A program made the translations under genes and the position numbers. Under the pieces are notes generated by a model. The model ran no database searches. It was not told the origin of the DNA and saw nothing but the letters and a program-made list of their open reading frames with translations. A stretch of DNA of 64,000 nt from Klenkia taihuensis (GTDB lineage: Bacteria; Actinomycetota; Actinomycetes; Mycobacteriales; Geodermatophilaceae), in contig NZ_FOMD01000001.1 in the NCBI RefSeq assembly GCF_900112525.1, forward strand, positions 620,001 through 684,000. The letters are read 5' to 3'. The first letter of the stretch is position 1. Every line of letters begins with the position of its first letter. Positions 58,782 to 64,000 of the stretch are shown here, piece by piece.

Positions 58782-60881
58782 TCAGCTACGCGCGGCAGCG
58801 GCACCCGTGGTGGACGCGGAACCGACCATGGCCTCCTCGGTGGCGGCCGGCGGCGCGCCCTCCGGGGTGCGGCCGACGCTCTTGGCGATGGTCACCGCGA
58901 TGCCGCCGACCGCGGCGCCGACGAGGACCGCGACCAGGAAGAGGACGAAGTTCGTCATCGCGAAGAAGACGAACACGCCACCGTGGGGGGCCCGCAGCTC
59001 GACGTCGAAGGCGGCGATGAGGGCACCGGCCGTGGCCCCACCCAGCATCATCGAGGGGATGACGCGCAGCGGGTCGGCCGCGGCGAACGGGATGGCGCCC
59101 TCGGAGATGAACGAGGCGCCCAGCAGCCAGGCCGCCTTGCCGTTCTCCCGCTCGGCCTGGGTGTAGAGCCGCTTGCGGATCGTGGTGGAGATGGCCATCG
59201 CGATGGGCGGGACCATGCCGGCACCCATGACGATCGCCATGATGCGGAGGGACGCCGGGCTGGGGTCGGCCACGCCGATGCCGGTGGTGGCGAACACGTA
59301 GGCGGCCTTGTTGACCGGACCACCGAGGTCGAAGCACATCATCAGGCCGAGGATGACCCCGAGCAGGATCGCCGAGGACCCGGACAGCCCGGTCAGGAAG
59401 TTGCCGAGCCCCTCGAGCGCGATGGCCAGCGGGCGGCCGAGGACCAGGGCCATGATGCCGCTGGAGATGACGGTGGCCAGCAGCGGGATGATCACGACCG
59501 GCTGCAGGCCGCGCACGCCGGCGGGCAGCTTCCAGCCGGCGATCCACTTGGCCGCGAACCCGGCGATGACACCGCCCACCAGGCCGCCGAGGAAGCCGGC
59601 GCCGACGGTCAGCGAGACCGCGCCGACGACGAAGCCGGGCACGATGCCCGGGCGGTCGGCGATGGCGAAGGCGATGTAGCCGGCCAGCGCGGGCACCAGG
59701 AAGCCGAAGGCGGCCTGGCCGAGGACGACGAACAGGGCGCCGAGGTAGCCGGGCAGGCCGTCGTTGAGGCCCTCGATGCCCGGGGCGACCGGCAGGTCGA
59801 AGATGTTGTTGTTGAGCAGCCAGCTCAGGCCGTAGCTCTGGCCCTCGAAGTCGGGGTTGCCGTTGACGATCTGGTAGCCGCCGAACAGGAAGCCCAGGGC
59901 GATGAGCAGACCGCCCGCGGCGACGAACGGGATCATGTAGCTGACGCCGGTGAGCAGCCAGCGGCGGATCTCCGAGCCGACGCCCTGGCCGCTGCCGGTG
60001 GACGCGGCCGCCTCGGCGCCGGAGCCGCCGGGCACCCGGCGGGCGTTCGGGTCCTGCGCGGCGGCGAGCGCCTCGCGGATCATGACCTCGGGCTCCTGGA
60101 TGGCCCGCTTGGTGCCCGACTGGATGACCGGCTTGCCGGCGAACCGCTCGCGGTCCCGGACGCCCACGTCGACGGCGAAGATGACCGCGGCGGCCTTGCT
60201 GACGACCGAGGGGTCCAGCGGGGTGGAGCCCGAGGAGCCCTGGGTCTCCACGTGCAGCTCGACGCCCATCTCGCGGGCGGCGGCGGCCAGCTTGTCGGCG
60301 GCCATGTAGGTGTGCGCGATGCCGGTCGGGCAGGCGCTGATCGCGACGAGGGTCGGGCCACCGGTGGCGGGCGCGGCGGCCGGGGCGGCGGCGGGGGCCG
60401 CGGCCGGGGTGGCCGCGGCGGTGGCCGGGGCGGGGGAGACGACGTCCTGCACGAGGGCGACGACCTCGTCGGCGGAGGAGGCGCTGCGCAGCGAGGCGAC
60501 GAACTCCGGCCGCACCAGGGCGCGGGCCAGCGAGGAGAGCAGGGTCAGGTGGTCGGCGTCGCCGGCCTCGGGGGCGGCGATGAGGAAGACCAGGTCGGCC
60601 GGGCCGTCGGCGGCGCCGAAGTCGGCGCCGGGGCGCAGCCGGGCGAAGGCCAGCGAGGCCTCGGTGACCGCGGCCGAGCGGCAGTGCGGGATCGCGATGC
60701 CGCCGGGCAGGCCGGTGGCGACCTTGGCCTCGCGGTCCATCGCGTCGGAGTAGAGGCCCTCGGCCGAGGTGGCCCGGCCGCTGCGCGCGACCAGCTCGGA
60801 GAGCTGCCTGATGACGGCGGTCTTGTCGACGCCGGGGCTGACGTCGAGCGCCACCAGGTCGGTGGTGATGAGTGCGGACAC
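58782..60881 (-). CDS. fruA: PTS fructose transporter, EIIABC fusion
   Basis: A 699-residue permease importing fructose as fructose-1-phosphate. EIIA (about 1-150) has phosphorylated His66 in GGIAIPHCRS. An Ala/Pro linker leads to EIIB (about 175-275) with Cys184 in ISACPTGIAHTYM. EIIC (about 310-680) has eight or more helices and EGAIPFAAADPLRVIPS. GTG start preceded by CAGGAG. It follows fruK by 29 bases on the same strand. Confidence 0.95.
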   Translation of the reverse strand: MSALITTDLVALDVSPGVDKTAVIRQLSELVARSGRATSAEGLYSDAMDREAKVATGLPGGIAIPHCRSAAVTEASLAFARLRPGADFGAADGPADLVFLIAAPEAGDADHLTLLSSLARALVRPEFVASLRSASSADEVVALVQDVVSPAPATAAATPAAAPAAAPAAAPATGGPTLVAISACPTGIAHTYMAADKLAAAAREMGVELHVETQGSSGSTPLDPSVVSKAAAVIFAVDVGVRDRERFAGKPVIQSGTKRAIQEPEVMIREALAAAQDPNARRVPGGSGAEAAASTGSGQGVGSEIRRWLLTGVSYMIPFVAAGGLLIALGFLFGGYQIVNGNPDFEGQSYGLSWLLNNNIFDLPVAPGIEGLNDGLPGYLGALFVVLGQAAFGFLVPALAGYIAFAIADRPGIVPGFVVGAVSLTVGAGFLGGLVGGVIAGFAAKWIAGWKLPAGVRGLQPVVIIPLLATVISSGIMALVLGRPLAIALEGLGNFLTGLSGSSAILLGVILGLMMCFDLGGPVNKAAYVFATTGIGVADPSPASLRIMAIVMGAGMVPPIAMAISTTIRKRLYTQAERENGKAAWLLGASFISEGAIPFAAADPLRVIPSMMLGGATAGALIAAFDVELRAPHGGVFVFFAMTNFVLFLVAVLVGAAVGGIAVTIAKSVGRTPEGAPPAATEEAMVGSASTTGAAAARS

Positions 60882-60910
60882 GGACGTGCTCCTGGTCTCG
60901 AAGGGGGGAG

Positions 60911-61888
60911 TCAGTGGGACAGGGACGGTGCAGAACCGGCGAAGCCGGGGGTGACCCGGACGGCGGCACCGTCCACCTGGGCCGGGGTGGGCACGGCGGA
61001 GCCGGGCAACGATGCCGAGGCCGCGCCGTAGGCGACGGCGGACCGCAGCCGGTCGGCGGCGGACCCCCCGTCGAGGTCGGCCAGCAGGTAGCCGGCCAGG
61101 CTGCAGTCACCGGCGCCCACCGTGCTGCGCACGGTGATGGCCGGCGGGCGGGCGGAGAACAGCTCGCCGTCCGCGGTCGAGAGCAGGGCCCCGTCGGCCC
61201 CGAGGGTGAGGAGCACCTCGCGCACGCCGCGCTCGTGCAGGACGGCGACGGCGGCGAGCGCGGCCTGCGGGTCGGCGACGACCTCGGCCTCGGTGGTGCC
61301 AGCCAGCTGGGCCAGCTCCTCGGTGTTGGGCTTGAGCAGGTCGGGCGCGGCGTCGGGGCCGGCGGCCAGCAGGGCCAGCAGCGGCGCCTCGGAGGTGTCG
61401 ACGGCGATGCGGGCGCCGGTGGGGCGCACGGCGCGGACCAGGTCGGCGTACCAGTCCAGCGGGGTGCCCGGGGGCAGCGACCCGCACAGCGCCACCCAGC
61501 GCGCGCCGGCGGCGTGCTCGGCGACGGCGCCGGCCAGCGCGTCGCGGGCGGCGGCGTCGAGGGCGGCGCCGGGCTCGTTGAGCTTGGTGGTGGTGCCGTC
61601 GGGCTCGGTGAGGGTGTAGTTGGTGCGCACCGGCTGGCCGATCGGCACGGTGGCCAGCTGCAGGCCCAGCCCGCGCAGCGCGCGGACGATCGGGTCGTCG
61701 GCGGCGGCGGGCAGCACGGAGACGACGTCGGCGCCGGCGGCGGCGACCGCGCGGGAGACGTTCACGCCCTTGCCGCCGGGCTCGGTGCGGCTGGGGGCCA
61801 GCCGGGCGACGCTGCCGCGCTCCAGCGGGCCGGGCAGCTCCAGCGTCCGGTCCAGGCTGGGGTTGGCCGTCAGGGTCACGATGCTCAT
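60911..61888 (-). CDS. fruK: 1-Phosphofructokinase
   Basis: A 325-residue PfkB-family kinase converting fructose-1-phosphate to fructose-1,6-bisphosphate. It starts MSIVTLTANPSLDRTLEL and has EPGGKGVNVSRAVAAAGA, KPNTEEL and the catalytic anion-hole motif VGAGDCSLAGYL (usually GAGDS; here Cys replaces the Ser). ATG overlaps the fruR stop (ATGA, 61885-61888). It works on the product of FruA encoded next. Confidence 0.94.
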   Translation of the reverse strand: MSIVTLTANPSLDRTLELPGPLERGSVARLAPSRTEPGGKGVNVSRAVAAAGADVVSVLPAAADDPIVRALRGLGLQLATVPIGQPVRTNYTLTEPDGTTTKLNEPGAALDAAARDALAGAVAEHAAGARWVALCGSLPPGTPLDWYADLVRAVRPTGARIAVDTSEAPLLALLAAGPDAAPDLLKPNTEELAQLAGTTEAEVVADPQAALAAVAVLHERGVREVLLTLGADGALLSTADGELFSARPPAITVRSTVGAGDCSLAGYLLADLDGGSAADRLRSAVAYGAASASLPGSAVPTPAQVDGAAVRVTPGFAGSAPSLSH

Positions 61889-62652
61889 GCGGTGAGGACC
61901 TCGATCCCGTGCGATTCGATCTCGGAGACGACGTCCGGGTCGGCCTCGTCGTCGGTGACCAGCACGTCGACGTCGTCGACGGCGGCGAAGCGGACCAGGT
62001 GCTCGCGGCCGAGCTTGCTGCTGTCGGCGAGCACGACCACCCGCTGGGCGGCCTTGACCATGGCGCGCTTGGAGGCGGCCTCGGTCTCGTCGGGGGTGGT
62101 GAAGCCGTGCGCGCCGGTGACCCCGTTGGCGCCGAGGAACACCACGTCGGCCTTGAGGTCGGCCAGCGCCGCGACGGTGGACTCGCCCACCGCGGTCTGG
62201 GTGATGCCGCGGACCCGCCCGCCCAGGACGTGCAGGCTGATGCCGGGCGCGGCCGAGAGCCGGTGGGAGATGGGCACCGAGTTCGTGACCGCGAGCAGCC
62301 GGCGCCCGGCGGGCAGCACCTCGGCCAGCGCCGCGGTGGTGCTGCCGCCGTCGAGGATCAGGCTGCCGTCGGCCTCGGGCACGAAGGCCAGCGCCGCCGA
62401 CGCGATGCGCCGCTTCTGCTCGGTGCGGGTGCTGCGCCGCTCGCCGAGGCCGGGCTCGAGGACGGTGAGGCTGCCGGCCGGGACCGCGCCGCCGTGCACC
62501 CGGCGCAGCATCCCCGAGCGCTCGAGGACGGCGAGGTCGCGGCGCACCGTCTCGGTGGTGACGCCGAACCGCTCGGCGACGGCGGTCACCGCGACGCGGC
62601 CGCGCTGGGCGACGAGACCCGCGATGGCCTGCTGGCGCTCCTCGGCGTACAT
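61885..62652 (-). CDS. fruR: DeoR/GlpR-family regulator of fructose genes
   Basis: A 255-residue regulator with the DeoR HTH (residues 1-55; YAEERQQAIAGLVAQRGRVAVTAVAERFGVTTETVRRDLAVLERSGMLRRVHGGA) and sugar-phosphate sensor domain (about 75-235; LDGGSTTAALAEVL, LGANGVTGAHGFTTPDETEA). First gene of fruR-fruK-fruA-ptsH and divergent from ptsI. The probable effector is fructose-1-phosphate. The ATG at 62652 follows GGTGGAG; an upstream ATG (62679) is less likely. Confidence 0.93.
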   Translation of the reverse strand: MYAEERQQAIAGLVAQRGRVAVTAVAERFGVTTETVRRDLAVLERSGMLRRVHGGAVPAGSLTVLEPGLGERRSTRTEQKRRIASAALAFVPEADGSLILDGGSTTAALAEVLPAGRRLLAVTNSVPISHRLSAAPGISLHVLGGRVRGITQTAVGESTVAALADLKADVVFLGANGVTGAHGFTTPDETEAASKRAMVKAAQRVVVLADSSKLGREHLVRFAAVDDVDVLVTDDEADPDVVSEIESHGIEVLTA

Positions 62653-62694
62653 CTCCACCCCCGTCCCATTGTTGCGCACATCACCGACGCATGC

Positions 62695-62756
62695 CCGGTT
62701 CTGTTGTTTCTGGTCTGTGTTGGTGTTGTTCTACGTTGGTTACGTTGACAAGTCAA
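62695..62756. promoter_or_regulatory. Divergent fruR/ptsI promoters with adjacent -35 boxes
   Basis: TTGACAAGTCAA (62745-62756) joins the plus-strand -35 TTGACA (62745-62750) with the minus-strand -35 TTGACT (complement of 62751-62756). The minus -10 is TAGAAC (complement of 62728-62733, 17-base spacing). A candidate plus -10 is GACTGT (62768-62773). Around 62700-62745 a GTTG/TTGTT-rich repeat block is the likely FruR site. Confidence 0.5.
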
Positions 62757-62900
62757 GACACCTCGGTGACTGTGGTCACCACGCCCCTGCGACGCCGGTC
62801 ACCCCGCTGTCGACGGCCGCGGCCCGGGTGGTCACCATTCACCCCACACCCGTCCGCGCCACCGTCGTCGCGTCGCCTCCAGACCCAGGAAGAGGTCCCG

Positions 62901-64000
62901 ATGTCGACCACCCACCCCGACGTCACCAGCACCGGCGCCGACGGCCCCGTGGTGCTCACCGGCACCCCCGTCGTGCCCGGGGTGGCGCTCGGCCCGGTGA
63001 TCCGCCCGCACGGCGCGGTCCAGCTGCCCACCGACGACGCCGAGCCGGTCGCCGAGGCCGACCGCGCGGCCGAGAAGGCGCGGTTCACCGCCGCGGCCGA
63101 GGTGGTCGCCGGCCGGCTGACCGAGCGGGCCGCCGCCGCCAGCGGGGTCAGCGCCGCGGTGCTGCAGACGACGGCGGGCCTGGCCCGCGACCGGGGCCTG
63201 CTCTCGACCGTCGAGCAGCGCATCGACGCCGGCGCCTCCGCGCCGGTGGCCACGGTGGGTGCCGCGCAGCAGTTCGCCGAGCTGTTCGCCAGCCTGGGCG
63301 GCCTGATGGCCGAGCGGGTCACCGACGTCAACGACGTCCGCGACCGCATCGTCGCCGAGCTGACCGGGCAGAACGAGCCCGGCGTCACCAACCCCGACAC
63401 CCCGTCGGTGCTGCTGGCCGACGACCTGGCCCCGGCCGACACCGCCGGCCTCGACCCCGCCCGGGTCATCGCGCTGGCCACCCGGCTGGGCGGGTCCACC
63501 AGCCACACCGCGATCATCGCCCGCCAGCTCGGCCTGCCCTGCGTGGTCGCCGTCGGCGGGCTGGCCGACGTCCCCGAGGGCGCGCTCGTGCTGGTCGACG
63601 GCGAGGAGGGCACGGTCACCGTCGACCCCGACCCGACCGACGCGCAGGCCCGGGTCGAGGCCGCGCAGGCCGCCGCGGCGGCGCTGGCCGGCTACGAGGG
63701 CCCGGCGCGCACCGCCGACGGGCACGCCGTGCAGGTGCTGGCCAACGTGCAGGACGGCGCCGGGGCGCAGGCCGCCGCGGCCGCGCACGCCGAGGGTGTC
63801 GGCCTGCTGCGCACCGAGCTGGCCTTCCTCGGGCACAGCGAGGAGCCCTCCGTCGAGGAGCAGGCCCAGGGCTACGCCGGGGTGTTCGAGGCCTTCCCCG
63901 GCGGCAAGGTCGTCGTCCGCACCCTGGACGCCGGGTCGGACAAGCCGCTGGCCTTCGCCACCCCGGCCGACGAGGCCAACCCCGCGCTGGGTGTCCGCGG
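62901..64000 (+). CDS. ptsI: PTS enzyme I (partial, cut by the window end)
   Basis: At least 366 residues of EI, which phosphorylates HPr from PEP. After a variable start the N-terminal domain begins at GTPVVPGVALGP (about residue 20); the active-site His is near residue 202 in GGSTSHTAIIAR, followed by LGLPCVVAV. The C-terminal PEP-binding domain begins with GVGLLRTELAFLG and VVVRTLDAGSDKPLAF. The ATG at 62901 follows GGAAGAGG. The full protein is normally about 560 residues; the stop lies outside the window. Confidence 0.96.
   Translation, partial: MSTTHPDVTSTGADGPVVLTGTPVVPGVALGPVIRPHGAVQLPTDDAEPVAEADRAAEKARFTAAAEVVAGRLTERAAAASGVSAAVLQTTAGLARDRGLLSTVEQRIDAGASAPVATVGAAQQFAELFASLGGLMAERVTDVNDVRDRIVAELTGQNEPGVTNPDTPSVLLADDLAPADTAGLDPARVIALATRLGGSTSHTAIIARQLGLPCVVAVGGLADVPEGALVLVDGEEGTVTVDPDPTDAQARVEAAQAAAAALAGYEGPARTADGHAVQVLANVQDGAGAQAAAAAHAEGVGLLRTELAFLGHSEEPSVEEQAQGYAGVFEAFPGGKVVVRTLDAGSDKPLAFATPADEANPALGVR

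Noticed and set aside
1-64000. tRNA genes, insertion sequences, integrases, prophage or defence islands
   Set aside because: None were recognised; the only nuclease-like gene is the DUF222-HNH gene, which is a common housekeeping-type multicopy family in this phylum.

Overview
The window reads as chromosomal DNA of a very high-GC (roughly 72-75 %) actinobacterium. GTG starts, four-base ATGA/GTGA overlaps, TANNNT boxes a few bases ahead of start codons and GTP-type PEP carboxykinase all fit this. Cysteine leader peptides, acVLRF1, HelD, DUF222-HNH genes and a c-di-AMP riboswitch ahead of an NlpC/P60 hydrolase point the same way. The style resembles Geodermatophilaceae (Blastococcus, Geodermatophilus, Modestobacter); that family placement is an inference from gene content, not a database result. 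No rRNA, tRNA, CRISPR array, transposase or phage gene was recognised.

Layout. 1-5134 (+): end of pckG, a small membrane protein, an MFS exporter, a cysteine leader peptide ahead of cysteine dioxygenase and a rhodanese, an EAL phosphodiesterase, and acVLRF1. 5151-7987 (-): a thiolase and an orphan cytochrome b (qcrB). 8132-12213 (+): a DUF4396 protein and an ABC exporter with its two-component system. 12189-17277 (-): FBP-domain protein, the fused B12 mutase IcmF, a MarR regulator and a BtuF-fold protein, with a striking inverted repeat ahead of icmF. 17565-20236: 3-hydroxybutyryl-CoA dehydrogenase (+) and a PabB-PabC fusion (-). 20297-25373 (+): TetR, HelD, PPK2, and a DUF222-HNH gene behind a LexA-like box. 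25401-27284: a divergent MFS/ArsR pair around a shared palindrome. 27285-33146 (-): the purine operon xdhA-xdhB-xdhC-guanine deaminase. 33288-39496: a bifunctional penicillin-binding protein, a flavin monooxygenase with a divergent GAF regulator, and a YihY membrane protein.

39535-46091: a glycogen-debranching-type enzyme (-) diverges from a LacI regulator and a sugar ABC importer (binding protein plus two permeases, no ATPase). Near-identical LacI-type operators lie at both ends of the gap. 46088-48743 (-): an NDMA-type alcohol dehydrogenase and a CrtI-like FAD oxidoreductase. 48859-50218 (+): promoter, c-di-AMP (ydaO) riboswitch and NlpC/P60 hydrolase. 50323-54037: small membrane proteins, a serine beta-lactamase-like hydrolase and a secreted alpha/beta hydrolase lipoprotein. 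54066-58245: Lrp/AsnC regulator divergent from a 2-oxoacid dehydrogenase operon (E1 alpha, E1 beta, E2). 58434-64000: fructose PTS (HPr, FruA, FruK, FruR on -; ptsI on +, cut by the window end).

Themes. Acyl-CoA and branched-chain catabolism recur: thiolase, IcmF, HBDH and the BCKDH/PDH-type complex. Sugar uptake is covered by the LacI-ABC locus and the fructose PTS, and purine salvage/breakdown by guanine deaminase and xanthine dehydrogenase. The most rewarding signals are regulatory: the cysteine leader peptide, the c-di-AMP riboswitch, the icmF inverted repeat, the SOS-box DUF222 gene, paired operators at divergent genes, and a recurring leaderless promoter pattern.
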